The position numbers and the translations under genes were made by a program. A stretch of 64,000 bases of DNA from Icerya purchasi (lineage: Eukaryota > Arthropoda > Insecta > Hemiptera > Monophlebidae). Below are positions 43,770-55,870 of this stretch, one piece after another. A model generated the notes under the pieces. That model made no database searches and had not been told where the DNA came from. It was given only the letters and a program-made list of their open reading frames with translations. Each line of letters starts with the position of its first letter. The stretch's first letter is position 1. The stretch covers positions 298,324,464 to 298,388,463 of the forward strand of contig CM077116.1 in assembly GCA_039619475.1 (NCBI GenBank), given 5' to 3'.

Positions 43770-46562
43770 AGTGCGGAAAGGTTTTTTTTTAAATTGAAAT
43801 TTTTCAATTCATTAAAGCAATTTAATACTTATTTTTGTTTTGTTATTCGGGCATTTATTTACTTCATATTTACAAATATTAATGTAACATTCATCTACAT
43901 TTTGCTTATTAAATAGAACTTCTATCCATTATACAAAATCGTAAGTTTACAACATTTTTTTCACTATCAGCCGTGTAATCGGAGAAAAAATAATTCGGTA
44001 TTTGAATAGAATTCCCCTAGGCGTCCGGAAAACGTATATTTACGTAAGCAGTATTATATTTTTATTGCCACGACCGATACGAATAAAATTTATTACGTAA
44101 TTTTATAGATATTTTTTTGCAAACATCTTCCAAAATAATTAAACCTAAAGCAACGTGTAAAACCAATCGAGTAAGAAATTTCATACCAATTCTTTGTTGA
44201 ATACATTTTAACAGTATAAATCAGTCAAAAGGAGGGGTACTCGCACAAAGTGATCGCGAACGTCCATTTACACCGGCGTGTAGTACACTATAAAACCGGA
44301 GTTATGTCATTGCTATAGTGCCGTATTTCCTCGTGAAAAGATGAACGCGCGATGACGCAACGATGCCGCGATTGCACATACTGTTCCCCTCATTTCACAT
44401 ATCACGATTAGTACGTCGGGGGGTATAATTGGATGTCAGGTTTTCTTTTTACCGTTATCGGTACAAGAAATAGCATCTTCAAAATACATCCGTGTATGAA
44501 ATGGAAATTTACGTAACTTACAAAAAAAAGCAAACGATATCACGATTTATCCCGATTAGTATGTAATTGATAAATAAAAAAATCAGTTCCGGTGAGCGAA
44601 CAACGACAGCTGTGTTAGCGCCAAAAGAAGGATCCGTGCCAACGACGAGCCGGTTATTGTACGGGATTACGTATAGAACATCAGACTGATGAACTCGTAT
44701 TTATCAGCGGAGAAGTATAATTAATTGGACATCAAAGGAAAATATCATTATACAGTCTGATGAATTCGCCAGTGTGCGTAGGCAAATGAGCTTTACAACA
44801 AGAGCGGGTTACTTTTAAATGTACTACGCGATAACTGGCTGCTGGTTGGTGCAAATTTCCTGTAACCGAGTATCGCATGAACGGACATTACGATTCCTAC
44901 ACTGCGAACGGATAGTATCAGATTTCCATTCTAAGTGTTAGCTTGATCGCCGCTAAGCTGTGTGTCTTCATTAACTTTACGTAAATTACGCGGTTCGGTG
45001 TTTAGACAAATTTGAAATCAAGTATCTCTGGTATAATTCGCGGTACATGTCCATCAATTCGTTCGACTGGAAAAATCGATTAGGAAGTGCTTTAAAAATA
45101 CATCTTGTAATGCATTGCAAAGTTTACAGCAGGGGGGGGGGGCATTACTTAATGCGGCTTCGCAACTACGAAAAATATTTTAAGGAAGTTTGCTGAACCA
45201 GTTTGTTCTTGTTTTTTTTTTTTTTTTTATTATTAGTTTTGAAAAAACAAAATGTAATTATATAATGTTAATATTTAAACAATACTGACATGTTCCATAG
45301 GACAAACTACATCATCATGGCGTAACGTAAAACATTTAAATGTAAATAAATACAATATGCGTATAACTTAGAAGTCGATATATCGATAAATAATGTTCTA
45401 AAAGGAAAAGAGCTGTTTAAAAGTATTTCTTTTTTTTTTTTGTATTATTTGTTATTAATGTTATTAAAATTTATTCTGAGTAAAGAGAATCATTCTATAT
45501 TGTTATCAATTAAAGTATCTTTACGTTTATTTATAAAATACAATTCAAAACACTGTTGAGTAATTTTATATCGTTAGTAAATTATGAAATATATAAATTT
45601 TACTTAATGTTATGCATTAATTTATGTGTTCGCGCGTGGTAATAATAATACGTTCTACGACTGTTGATTTATTTATACGTCCATGTTATGCATGTTATTT
45701 TAATTTTTGCCTGCAGTTTAAATATAACTGTGTACGAAAAGATCATGGAATCGTTTTGCAAATTTGAAGTAGAAAAAGTTCTCGCTTTGCTCCCTCTTCT
45801 AATTACATAATAGTACATTTCATACGCTTTCTCATTCATGATCTTTTGCTTCTCTACTCGATCGATATTCCGTGAATTCCTGGTCATTTACGTATTAAGT
45901 GTAATGAATTAGTAAATATTCATTAGCCCGCTTTTTCATTTCCCGGGTTACACCTTTTGGGCACATTTTTAGCACATAATATTGTTGCTTTTCTTTCTTC
46001 ACATTCCAAACTATGGCTCGACTCCTATTTTTTTTTTTTTTTTTTTTATTTTCTAATCCTGGCTCTTTTTATTATTCGGCCATCTCGTTCACGCACTGTT
46101 GATGAAATAATTTTAATTTCTTAATTAGGGCCGGGTTCAGAGTTTTTTTCATTCGCTTTTTCTTTCTTTTTAATCGAAAACCAGGTTGTTGCAGATTTTT
46201 TCATTGCAATCCTTCCACATAATCGCATAGTTCTCTTTTCTCGGAAGTACTCTTCCGTTTTGTTTTTTTCGAAGGGGGGCCGGAGAGCTTTTTATTTCCT
46301 CCTATCTCTTCTTTAAACCATTGCGGACATTTTTAATCTCCTTCTTACTGTTGCGTATTTCCTTTCGGAACTACTTTATCGGTAGACTGTCAATAAACGA
46401 GTACTGTTCGTTTTTTTCTATTTTCTCTATCGGCATTCGAACTTTTCTGACCACTTTATCGCCGTTTTAGTTAACGCTTCTTTCCTTTAAAAATAGGCGA
46501 TGTTCACGGCGACGTTCAGACATGAAATAGGAGATAGTAGCATAAAAGCAGATTTATACTGG
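43770..46562. other. no recognisable gene
   Basis: Contains a TATA-like ctataaaa at about 44289-44296 without a recognisable gene behind it, a G11 tract at about 45132-45142 and long T tracts near 45211-45227 and 46028-46047. Confidence 0.5.
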
Positions 46563-47020
46563 GCGTTCGGAAACTAATTCAGGAAATTTGTTTTACGCCA
46601 TAAAAAAAAAGTTCTGAAGGCAAAATCATTTAACAATTAATTAGTTGTAATTAATTTAATTAATAAAAAAATAAATATTTTTTATTTTACGATTCAGCAT
46701 GTTTTGAAATAATCACAAAAGGGTCGTCAGAAAGCGTTTGGATGAAGTCTTCCCGGATAGGTGAATAGGGCGCTTCGAACCGATTGAATGGCCACAACAA
46801 GGTCTCCCGATATATAACTCCTATGGATTTTTTCCCGTGGGGTTGTATTAAGGAAAAAAAGGGTGTATCGTACACTGACCAACACACAAGACTACTGTAT
46901 ACAGTGGACTGTCGCAGCATTTGACGACATCCGACGAGTACCAGGACTCATGCAGAGGAGAGCCGTAAATAACGTTACCCGAAGAGTTGAGCCTAAACGA
47001 AAAACTTATTCCTACATCAA
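46563..47020 (+). pseudogene. DDE transposase C-terminus (Tc1/mariner superfamily), decayed
   Basis: Plus strand, three frames. From about 46715: RLDEVFPDR, stop, IGRFEPIEWPQQGLPI (counterpart of RWIGRGGPIEWPPRSPDLTP); then MDFFPWGCIKEKKGVSYTDQ (counterpart of LDFFLWGYLK.KVY.T); then WTVAAFDDIRRVPGLMQRRA and VNNVTRRVE (C-terminal helix ending RR.ELC). This is the tail common to a large group of insect DDE elements. Only the last catalytic D block survives. ggcgttcggaaactaattcag at 46563-46583 may be the old terminal repeat, by analogy with related elements, but its partner was not found. Confidence 0.78.
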
Positions 47021-47195
47021 TCTGACGCGTGACTTCCGTACCGTTACATTTTTGATTATCCGTTTTTCTAATTTAGGATCCAAGAATAGACTCCTAATTA
47101 AAAAACTTGTCTCGGCATCAATTTGACGCGTGACTTCCTTATCATTCCATTTTTAATTATACGTTTACTCTACTTCTCCTAAACAGAAAATTCTC
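46992..47195 (+). repeat. 101-bp tandem duplication
   Basis: 46992-47092 and 47093-47195 are two head-to-tail copies (shared core tgacgcgtgacttcc, then atttttaattat variants). The first unit overlaps the degraded end of the transposase frame. Confidence 0.85.
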
Positions 47196-47199
47196 TCCT

Positions 47200-50100
47200 A
47201 CTATTTATATATTTTTTTTTTTAAGAACAACTAACCGTTATTTTCAAAGTGTTGCTAGAATGATCCTATTCTCTCCGATTCAATGAAGTCAGTGCCGCGG
47301 CCGTCGACGTAAATCTTTCATCGTAAGAATATTCCGTACTACCCTGATTGATCCTGTTTTCCGTAGATTATCTTAGTTCCGAAATTTTTAAGATTTCGAT
47401 ATAATTTCCCATTACACCGAATGTCCTATATGCGTTTTTTTCTTCTATGCGAATTAATTCTCATCCTTACCGCTGCTTTATTGTGGGAATTTTATCCATT
47501 TAAAACGAACTTTTAAAAAGTGACAGGATGTACTATTTAAAAGATGTGTGTATAAATTCCCAAAATTATTCTAATAAATTCGATTAACAGAAACAAATCT
47601 ATTTCTATCCGAGAACTATGGTGATTATGGATACTTTAAAATAAACCGCAGCTCACGGAATGCGGTGAAAATACGAGCGCATTTGTCTAGTTGCAAAATT
47701 TGAAACATTCTCTAGGACAGCAGATTGGGAAAAAGGTCGTATTTTTTATTTGGTCGAACAATGCGCTAACCAAGAGTGGGGGGTGGTAGTAGTGAACAGA
47801 AGCGATGGAAATATATTTTTCGATAAAAACGGAGATTATTAAATGTTTCGAAATTCCGGAAAAGCGCAAAAAACGTACACTAACTTGAAAACTGTCGAAA
47901 ATATAAAGTTTGAAATAAATCACATAGTAGTACGGCAAAAGCACGAACACAACTAAAAAAAAAAACAAAAAAAAAAACTTCAAAGTTCTATTAAACCGCA
48001 CCAGGATATAAAGTAATCGAAAAAAGCAATACCTACCATTAAACATACATCAGCGAAAATAAAAACAGGAAACGTTCGAAAAATTAAACGGATCGATAAA
48101 TAATCGAGTCAAAACAATTTTGAACTGCGAACCTATACACATTTATAACATAATACATATGTTATATTGCGCTCGATATGTATAAATTCGATCCTTCACA
48201 CTTCCCTGTAAGGACACTGCCCGAGCCGCAGATGATAATAGAAAAGCCTGATTTGTAACAATGTCATTTTTAAACAATCGATGTTAAAACAGAAGTTACA
48301 TAAAAACGGTTTTTCTCTAATCGACACAGAAACGTTATGATTTTTCATGTAATATATTAATAAAATGGAAAAATCAATAATTCAAATAAAAAAAACATAA
48401 CGTTATTTGAAAAAAGTCGCAGGCAGTCCTCTTTTGAATTTAGCCTGTAATTTTCTTTAAACGCGTGCTTTTAAATTAAGGATGTGATCCGACTTTACAT
48501 GCTGAAAACAATAATAATTTTTTTTTTTTCGTTGAATTTAAAAACACGTTAATTTCAAAATTTCTTAAAAAAACGTAGTAACTTACGTATTTTGAATTAA
48601 TCTAAATTTCGTTAAAATTTCAACCCACTTCGTTTATATGGGGAAATTTGTTTTATTCTGTATAGAACTTAAGTACAAACATGCGTGTAATTTTCATATC
48701 TATGTAAAATTATGCGCCTGTTGTATGATAAGACTAATTTGATTTCAAAATTAACGTGTAACCATGAAGGTCTATGTTTGTATGTCATTAATTAAGCCGG
48801 GATAAATAAGCAAGTCTTTTAACGTAATCCTGAAGGAATATTATTTTACGCAGAAAGGTTTATAAGTTTGGAACGCGCTAATTGGAATTAAAAATTCATG
48901 TACCTATTTATCACTTAAAACGATATCTGTAACTGGACTAACTCCGTTAAACATACAAATGAGTCGTTTAAACACTTTTATCTACATCCGTGTGAAAAAT
49001 ATTTAGCTGCCGGTGAATATAATCTAAACCGCGTAGCATATGCGTCGTTAGGGGAATTCGCAAAGAGGGCAAACTTAAAGAAACGTGAAAGCAAACTTAT
49101 ACGGTAAGAAAATGAAGATAGTAATGTTAATTAGGTCCCTCTAGAATATTCGTTATATTGCGGAGAACAGCAAGATCAGATGAAAAATGAAAAGCACTCT
49201 AAGGTCATGCCAGAGGAAATTATGGATATGAAAAATTTCAGTAGTGGAAAACAGAAATAAAGATGTATATAAAATTGCAACTAAATGTATTATTTAAACT
49301 ATTGATTAATTATTAAGAAAGTAGACAGCAAGTTATATGCCTTGTAGAAACCATGTTATTTTTAAAAAAAAAAACAGTGTCTAACAACAGACTGGCTATT
49401 TATTTTTCTAACAGCAGCGTTCAGTCACTTAATGGAAAACCATCTAATCTGTTGGTCAGGCCGTTCGTACGTTTTATCATTTCTAATATTTGCCCTAGCG
49501 TTTCGCATGTAATCATTGTCTATGAATAAAACTGAATAAAAATTAAACCAGCATCTTCCTTAGCAAAAGCGGGGGTTTCTTACTCAGAATTCTCTATATC
49601 TTGTACTAGAGATGGCAAATTTTCATACACCTTGGTGGCGTAAAAAACAAAACAACCCTCTGTTGTAATTTATAATTTAGATACTGATTACATTTTTTTT
49701 CCAATGATTCGTTTACCTGTTTTATCCGTGACAATATGGGACATATGTCTACATAATAGAAAAATATTGCTTTAAAAAACTACAAAGTTTACCGCGAGAC
49801 TTAAAATTCGGATTATTAACATCTATAACGGAATATAAAATACAAACCTCAAACACGCAAGCAATGGCAGTTAAAACTCATTTCGAAAAGCTACGTTCAC
49901 CGTAAGCGATATATATTTCCATAAAAATTATCATGGCACGAACAGCACATTCCTACATTCAATATCAGAAAACCCTTATATTCTCATTGGTAATTACTCA
50001 GTTGACAGGTAATCATTGAAACCACCGAAAACAATAGATACCGCCTTACACCGCAACATTCCCCGGTGGAATGAGAATTGTACAAACTGTTAAATAAAAA

Positions 50101-51504
50101 AAAGTTCAGTCAAGCATGGGATTCCGTATGAAAGTTAACAACAACTATAATTATTTAGCATGTAAGAAAATTTGTTTGAATATACTTCTATTTTTATTTT
50201 ACTATTTTAATTTAATATCTTAATAAATTTCAGAGATCTTTTCTAATAATAATTTAAAACAGTAAAGCAAAATGCTAATTTGAATCGAAGACTTAGACTA
50301 ATTTGAAGTGCAATGTAATGGTTATGAAGAAAAATCAATTAAATCCTTTTTTTATTTATTTAATTTTTATTTATTTTTTTAAATTATTGGTTTAGATTTA
50401 ATAATACTAATATTAAGGTTTTATGATTTTTTAAAATGTGTAATTTTGTTAATCCCTACACCTATCTTTCTTGGGTAGCCGATCGTTAAAGACATTTAAT
50501 AAATATATAAACGAAAACACACAAAAAATATTAATTAGAAATAATATTAATGCTACGTATCACTCTGCTGCGGCTGCTAGAATGCTGGTGCTCCCTGCTG
50601 GCAGTTTGGTGTACGTTGCTGATTGCGTCCTGGATTCTCGGCGAATGGGAGGGAGAGACACGGTAATCGAAATTATAGTTTACGAATTTTGTAAATGTCA
50701 CTAATTTGAAAACCGAATTTCGAGGCGATTTGGTTACTTTGTTATCAAACTTCTTTCGGTTGCAAGACGAACTGGTTACTTTACTAAAAAAGGTCGATAT
50801 AGTTCCGCGATGTGACAAAGACTGTCGTTCTACTGAGATGATTTTTTAACAATTCGGTTTTTTCTTTCGACTCTTTCAATACGTTAGACCATTATTAAAT
50901 ATTTTTTATTTATTTATTTACTAGCATAGTGCGTTAAATTGTTTAACAAATCGAAATACTATTCGCATCTGTTTTTCATCAGGCGGACGTACCACCTAAA
51001 CAATGATGCGATGAGTCCGTTCCTTTCATTACAGTTCATAACAACACTAACACAAGCCGTAATGAAAATAACCAAACCGAAACCTGTGATCCCGTTCCGT
51101 TTCTTAGCCCTCGTACTAACACTGCTAACGCAAATTATAACAATCCGAGCCAAATTCTAAAAACCGCTGCAGTCTCGTATTCCGATAAAGCCAAAAGAAA
51201 AATAACACCGATTAACAAACCCGTTTGTTCCATGCATTCAAGAAACCCACTTAAAACAAAACCAACATTTAAAACTAAAAAACTATAAAGTTCTCGAATC
51301 AAATCCGGTGCTTGCTAGTCGTGCGCATGGGGAAATAATATTAGCCGTTCGTGCGGATATTAACTTTCAACAGATAATGTTACCATTCAATATTCAACCA
51401 GTAACAGTCGAAATTCGTACGCCAGCTCCACGGGAGTCTCTAAACATAATTCCGAACCGTATTTAGAAACATTTAAAGTTGCCAAAAAATTCAAACCCTT
51501 CCCT
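47200..51504. other. no recognisable gene
   Basis: 4.3 kb of AT-rich DNA with A/T homopolymers (47210-47222, 47957-47979, 48517-48530). Frames up to 119 codons show no family or splice pattern I can defend. Confidence 0.5.
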
Positions 51505-53605
51505 CTAGCGCCGCGAGTATTACAGCTAAACATTTTGAACACGGTTAAACATATGCTTTTCGACATATATTTCTCAAGTTTGGAACATCAAGGTTTGAAA
51601 TTTTCGTTAAGGAAATAACTTATGGTTTCGTTTTCGACAAGTAGCGATCTTTCCATCGATCGTGACCGGAAAAAAAATATTTATAAAACTTTCGAGCTTT
51701 CAGCGCTTAAGGTTCCGAATTTTAAGATGGAAATCCAGATGTTCCAAAGTAAATAAATAAACAGGGACGCACATTTTTTTAACCTTGTTCAAAATCTTGA
51801 ACTACAATACATAAATTACAAGCGAGGCTACACGTTATTTTTCACAATTTTATGAACTTTTAGTAAATTTCAAACAGTTTCGTTAAGAAAATGAAATACG
51901 GGTCCGTCCCCGAAAAATAGCGCTCTTTCCAATAATGATACGCTTGAAAAAAAAATTTTTATTACAAAATTTCGAGCTTTCAGAGCCCCAAGACACTAAT
52001 TTTAAACTTGGAAACTTAAATGTTCCAAGCCAGAGAAATATACATGGATGTCCATATTTTCTACTTTCCTAAAAATTATTAGCTATAATACTCGCGTCAC
52101 AAATCAATTCTCGCGCTTTTTCGAACTTTTCGTCAAACTTTGAAAGTTCCGTTAAGAAAATGAAATACGGTTTCCTTCCCGACAGATAGCGAACCTTCCA
52201 ACGGTATATAACATGCCTTAGAAGAAAAAAAATTTTTTTTTCAAAATTTTGAACTTTTGGTGCCCCAAGGGTCGAATTTTAAAACAGGAAATCTGGATGT
52301 TCCAAAATTGAGAAATATAAGGGGATGCGCACGTTTTTAGCCGCGTTCAAAATTTTTAGCTGTAATATTCATGGAGCCAAGGGGGAGACACGTAATTTTT
52401 TTGTTTTTTTTGAACTTTTCGGCAACATTGAAAGTTTCGTTAAGAAAGTGAAATATGGTTCCGTTCCCGACAAATAGCGATCTTTCTAATGATATATCAC
52501 AAGCTGTTGCAAAAAAATTTATTTTTTAAAAATATCGAGCTTTCGGCACCCCGAAAGTTTAATTTTAATGCTGGAAACCTGGATTTTCAAAACTAGAGAA
52601 ATATACGCGAAGTTGCGTATTTTCTACCTTGTTCCAAATTAATAGCTATAATACTCGCGTCGAAAAAAGGGGGCTACAAATTAAAGCTCGAGCTTTTTTG
52701 AACTTTTCGGCAACGTTGAAAATTTCATTAAGAAAAGGAAATACGTTTCGTTCACGACGAATAGCGATCCTTCTAATGATAGATCACAACCCCAAGAAAA
52801 AAACATTTTTTTTCAAAATTTTGAGCTTTCGGCGCCTTGGGGGTCTACTTTTACAACTGGAAACCTGGACGTTTCAAACTAGAGAAATATACGAAGAAGT
52901 GCATATTTTTAACCGTGTTCACAATTTTTAGCTATAATATTCGCTTCGCTAGGGGGGGGGGGGAGACACGTCATTTTTTGCGATTTTTTGAATATTACGG
53001 CAACTTTGAACTTTTTGGTAAGGAAAATGATATAAGGTTTTGTTCCTAATAAGTAGCGATCTTTCAAACGATATATTACATGCCCGGAAAAAAAAATATT
53101 TTTTTGCAAAATTTCGGGCTTTCTGCGCCCCGAGGGTCCGATTTTAAAGCTGGAAACTCGAATGTTCCGAACTAGAGAAATATACGTGGAAGCGCATATT
53201 TTTAACCGTGTTCAACATTTTTATCGGTAATATTTGTTGCGCTAGGGGGGGGGGGGGGGAGACACGTCATTTTTTGCGCTTTTTTGAACTTTACGGCAAC
53301 TTTGAAAGTTTCGTTAAGGAAATGAAATACGGTTTCGTTCCCGACAAATAGCGATCTTTCCATCAATATATCGCATGCCCGAAAAAAAAAATATTTTTTT
53401 ACAAAATTTCGAACTTTCATCGCCCCGAGGGTCCAGTTTTAAAGTTGGAAATCCGGATGTTTCAAACTAGAGAAATATACGGGGATGCGCGTATTTTTAG
53501 CCGCGTTCAAAATTTTTAACTACAATATTCGCGGCGCTAGAGGGGGGAGACACGTCAATGTTTGCGGTTTTTTGAACTTTTGGACAACTTTACATAACCT
53601 TTGTA
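51505..53605 (+). repeat. ~290-bp satellite array, about seven units
   Basis: The phase marker tagcgatctttcc or a variant occurs at 51642, 51918, 52187, 52475, 52762, 53054 and 53348 (spacings 276, 269, 288, 287, 292, 294). Each unit also contains gaacttt(t/a)(c/t)ggcaa, gtttcgttaag.aaatgaaatac, a gcgcc(c)cga/aggg block, aaa.tggaaa.c..gatgttc, agagaaatatac, ttcaaaatttttagct and, at a fixed phase, a poly-G tract before agacacg. G lengths vary from 5 to 15 (12 at 52952-52963, 15 at 53245-53259). Units are clearly diverged. No coding. Two inverted units occur at 9725-10215. Confidence 0.93.
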
Positions 53606-53737
53606 CCGTAATTTTTTGATTTTATGAAAGTACTCCTGCGTTGTAGTTTGTATTTTGAATTTCAGCGTTATAGGTTTATCTAGTGACGAGTTATGATTTT
53701 TTAAGTGATTTTTGCGGTCGTTTTATGTACCATATTA

Positions 53738-53969
53738 CAGTGAGCAAAATAAATATTCGGACTAGCAAAAACAAAAATAAAAACGCATCGTAAGAGAGGT
53801 TAAAAAAATTTTTTTTTTTCAATTTTTTTTATAGTAACATAAAACATACTGCAATGAACACATTGTGTGAAAAAAAAAAAAAAATCATAAAAATGAGAAA
53901 AATAACGAAAAAATGCATCTGTCGAAGCAAAACATAATATTCGAACTCGCAAAATTAATATTCGGACTT
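53738..53969 (+). repeat. left terminal inverted repeat of the Tc1-type element
   Basis: Carries three sites with the core AATATTCG(G/A)A: outer about 53750-53763, middle about 53930-53944 and inner about 53954-53969. The ~190-bp spacing of outer and inner sites is the IR/DR arrangement of transposase-binding sites. A palindromic cacattgtgtg block and poly(A) runs lie between. Confidence 0.92.
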
Positions 53970-54016
53970 GAAATAAATTTCGTATTTATAGCGCTGAAAA
54001 CATGAAATTTTCGTGT

Positions 54017-55084
54017 TTAATATTTGGTGTGCATCCCTTTAGCTTTATAGACAGCATGCCATCTGCGTGGCACCGAAGAAACCAGTTTTTCAAGATAAGT
54101 TGCAGGGATCTTGTGCCACTCTTCTTGCAGTATTTCTTTAAGCTCTGCCTTGCTCGATATCGTGTGTTGACGGACTTTAGAGTCGAGGTATTCCCACAAA
54201 TTTTCAATTGGGTTACAATCCGGAGATTGAGGGGGAGTATCCAAAACCTTTGGGCAATTATATAGCAACCAGACCTTCGTTTTGTATGCTTTATGTTTTG
54301 GATCATTATCCTGGTAAAAAACGAAGGTCTGACGAATGCCTAATTTTTCTGCACTGCTATGAAGGTGATCTCTCAAAATTTCAATATACGCATCGGCGTT
54401 CATGACCCCATCAATAAACACTAAACTGCCCACTCCGCTGGCCGAAAAACACCCCCAAACCATAACTGAACCGCCTCCATATTTTACCGTCGGTTTGATA
54501 TTTTTTTGTTCAAGTGCAGTGTTAGGCTTTCTCCAAACCCGAACTTTCCCGTCGCTGCTGAACACATTAAATTTCGATTCATCGGTGAAAATTACATTTT
54601 TCCAAAACCCCTCATCTTTTATTCGGTATTCCCTTGCGAAATTGAACCGCTTTCGTTGGTTAACTGTACTAAGGAGCGGTTTCAGTCGCGCAGTGCGTGA
54701 CTTATACCCCATACTTCTAAACGTATTACGTATCGTTTGAGATGTAACTTCCTTACCAGTTCTTTCCAACAATGCTGTCGCAAGTTTTGAGGCGCTCATT
54801 TTAGGATTTTTTTCAATCTCTCGTCGAATAAATCGTTTTTCTACGTCCGTAAGTTTCTCTGGTCGACCCTTTTGCTTATGCGATTCAATTCGATCCTCCC
54901 TCTGAAACCTGTTTACAATGTCATAAACGGTGCTTCGAGGTAAATTTAATAACCGCGATATCTCGTTACCCGATTTTCCTTTTACCCGATTAAAAATCAC
55001 CATTTGACGCACTTCACAAGAAGTATTTTTACTTTTTCGCAACATCATTTTTTCACGTAACGCATTAAAACTTGATTTACGCAT
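54017..55084 (-). CDS. Tc1-family DD34E transposase, intact, 355 aa
   Basis: Cut-and-paste transposase acting on the flanking repeats in the nucleus. The N-terminal paired-type helix-turn-helix covers about residues 22-130: GKSGNEISRLLNLPRSTVYD (first helix-turn-helix), the basic hook KGRPEK (72-77), then KLATALLERTGKEVTSQTIR (second). The catalytic core has D168 (IFTDESKF), D259 (FYQDNDPKH) and E294 (CNPIENLWEYL), with 34 residues between the last two, plus the glycine-rich box YGGGSVMVWGCFSASG (202-217). Length fits the family (about 340-360 aa). ATG at 55084 is used; ATG at 55048 (MMLRKSKN, also the next codon) is an equally good start. No stop or shift, all catalytic residues present, so possibly active. 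Plus-strand frames here are shadows. Confidence 0.96.
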   Translation of the reverse strand: MRKSSFNALREKMMLRKSKNTSCEVRQMVIFNRVKGKSGNEISRLLNLPRSTVYDIVNRFQREDRIESHKQKGRPEKLTDVEKRFIRREIEKNPKMSASKLATALLERTGKEVTSQTIRNTFRSMGYKSRTARLKPLLSTVNQRKRFNFAREYRIKDEGFWKNVIFTDESKFNVFSSDGKVRVWRKPNTALEQKNIKPTVKYGGGSVMVWGCFSASGVGSLVFIDGVMNADAYIEILRDHLHSSAEKLGIRQTFVFYQDNDPKHKAYKTKVWLLYNCPKVLDTPPQSPDCNPIENLWEYLDSKVRQHTISSKAELKEILQEEWHKIPATYLEKLVSSVPRRWHAVYKAKGMHTKY

Positions 55085-55217
55085 ATGAGTCGATCAATAA
55101 TGCTCAAAATGCTTCAAGTGATGATTAGTAGTGCTTACTGATGAGTAATACAACGTTCGCTTGCGTTGCATACGCTCGGGAAAAACCCCAAGGGCGTGTT
55201 GTCTACAGATTATTGAA

Positions 55218-55453
55218 AAGTCCGAATATTAATTTTGCGCATCCGAATATTATGTTTGCTTTGACAGATGCATTTTTTTGTTGTTTTTCTCGGTTTTTGA
55301 AGTTTTTTTTTTTTGTTTTCTCACACAATGTGTTCATTGCAGTATGTTTTATGTGACCATAAAAAAAAAACATTCAAAAAACCTTTTTTAACCTCTCTTG
55401 CGATGCGTTTTTGATTTCGTTTTTGCTAGTCCGAATATTTATTTTGCACACTG
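55218..55453 (-). repeat. right terminal inverted repeat of the Tc1-type element
   Basis: Inverted counterpart of 53738-53969, starting aagtccgaatattaatttt and ending attttgcacactg. The three AATATTCGGA sites are kept. The transposase start codon lies 133 bp inside it, so this end probably supplies the promoter. Confidence 0.92.
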
Positions 55454-55478
55454 TATATATTTTTGACGGTTTTTTGGG

Positions 55479-55672
55479 TTTTTTGCCGCCCAGGGTAATC
55501 AGTCATCTTCAAGTTATAGATCGTTTTAAAGATAATTTTAATTGTAATTTATATTCCAAATTTCAAGTTTATAATTCAAGCCGTTCGTGAATTATTGATT
55601 TTTATTTGATATTTTTGTCATTCGTGTACCATCTTATAAGGATTCCGTACATTATATGTATACGGAATCCTA
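55479..55672 (+). repeat. ~180-bp dispersed repeat, copy 2
   Basis: Second copy of 14828-15010. Ends in an almost perfect palindrome, ggattccgtac ... gtatacggaatcc (about 55637-55668). Confidence 0.8.
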
Positions 55673-55675
55673 AAA

Positions 55676-55870
55676 AAAAGCACTTATTATCTGTAGTGAA
55701 AAGATATCCTACCAGTGAAAATCTAATTGTTTTAAAGATTGCACAGGCAATAGCGCGCAGAACAATATGTAATGCTAAAAAGCAATCGTGGAGTGATTAC
55801 ATTTCTGGACTAAATACCCATACTAATTCAACGACCGTATGAAACAGAATCAAAAAGTAAATAACCGCTA
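55676..55870 (+). mobile_element. LINE scrap: linker between endonuclease and RT
   Basis: Plus strand. VVKRYPTSENLIVLKIAQAI, ARRTICNAKKQSWSDYISGL, then NTHTNSTTV, stop, NRIKK. This is the R(Y/W)(K/Q)..PT..NLI..K...A.AR..IR.AK..SW..Y.SS.N..T....W.KI linker of I-type LINEs; the stop replaces the conserved Trp (TGA for TGG). Homology is lost after about 55870. Opposite in orientation to the LINE at 56085-58206, which has its own version of the same linker (57313-57104), so this is a separate insertion. It begins directly after the dispersed repeat. Confidence 0.75.

Larger units (their letters stand above)
53738..55453 (-). mobile_element. complete Tc1-family transposon with long IR/DR ends
   Basis: 1716 bp, bounded by CAGTG(A/T)GCAAAATAAAT at both ends in inverted orientation and flanked by TA (53736-53737, 55454-55455), the target duplication of this superfamily. 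The terminal inverted repeats are long: 53738-53969 and 55218-55453, about 90% identical by eye apart from A/T-run length. The only gene is an intact transposase on the minus strand. The architecture (long TIR with repeated internal sites, ~350-aa DD34E enzyme) is like Minos or other IR/DR Tc1 elements. Inserted near the end of the satellite, next to the ~180-bp dispersed repeat. Confidence 0.95.

Noticed and set aside
44280..44345. TATA box (ctataaaa) with an initiator-like tcattg
   Set aside because: Spacing to the initiator is short and the downstream frame stops after a few codons. Expected by chance in AT-rich DNA.
53986..54740. Plus-strand frames of up to 112 codons
   Set aside because: Antisense to the intact Tc1 transposase.
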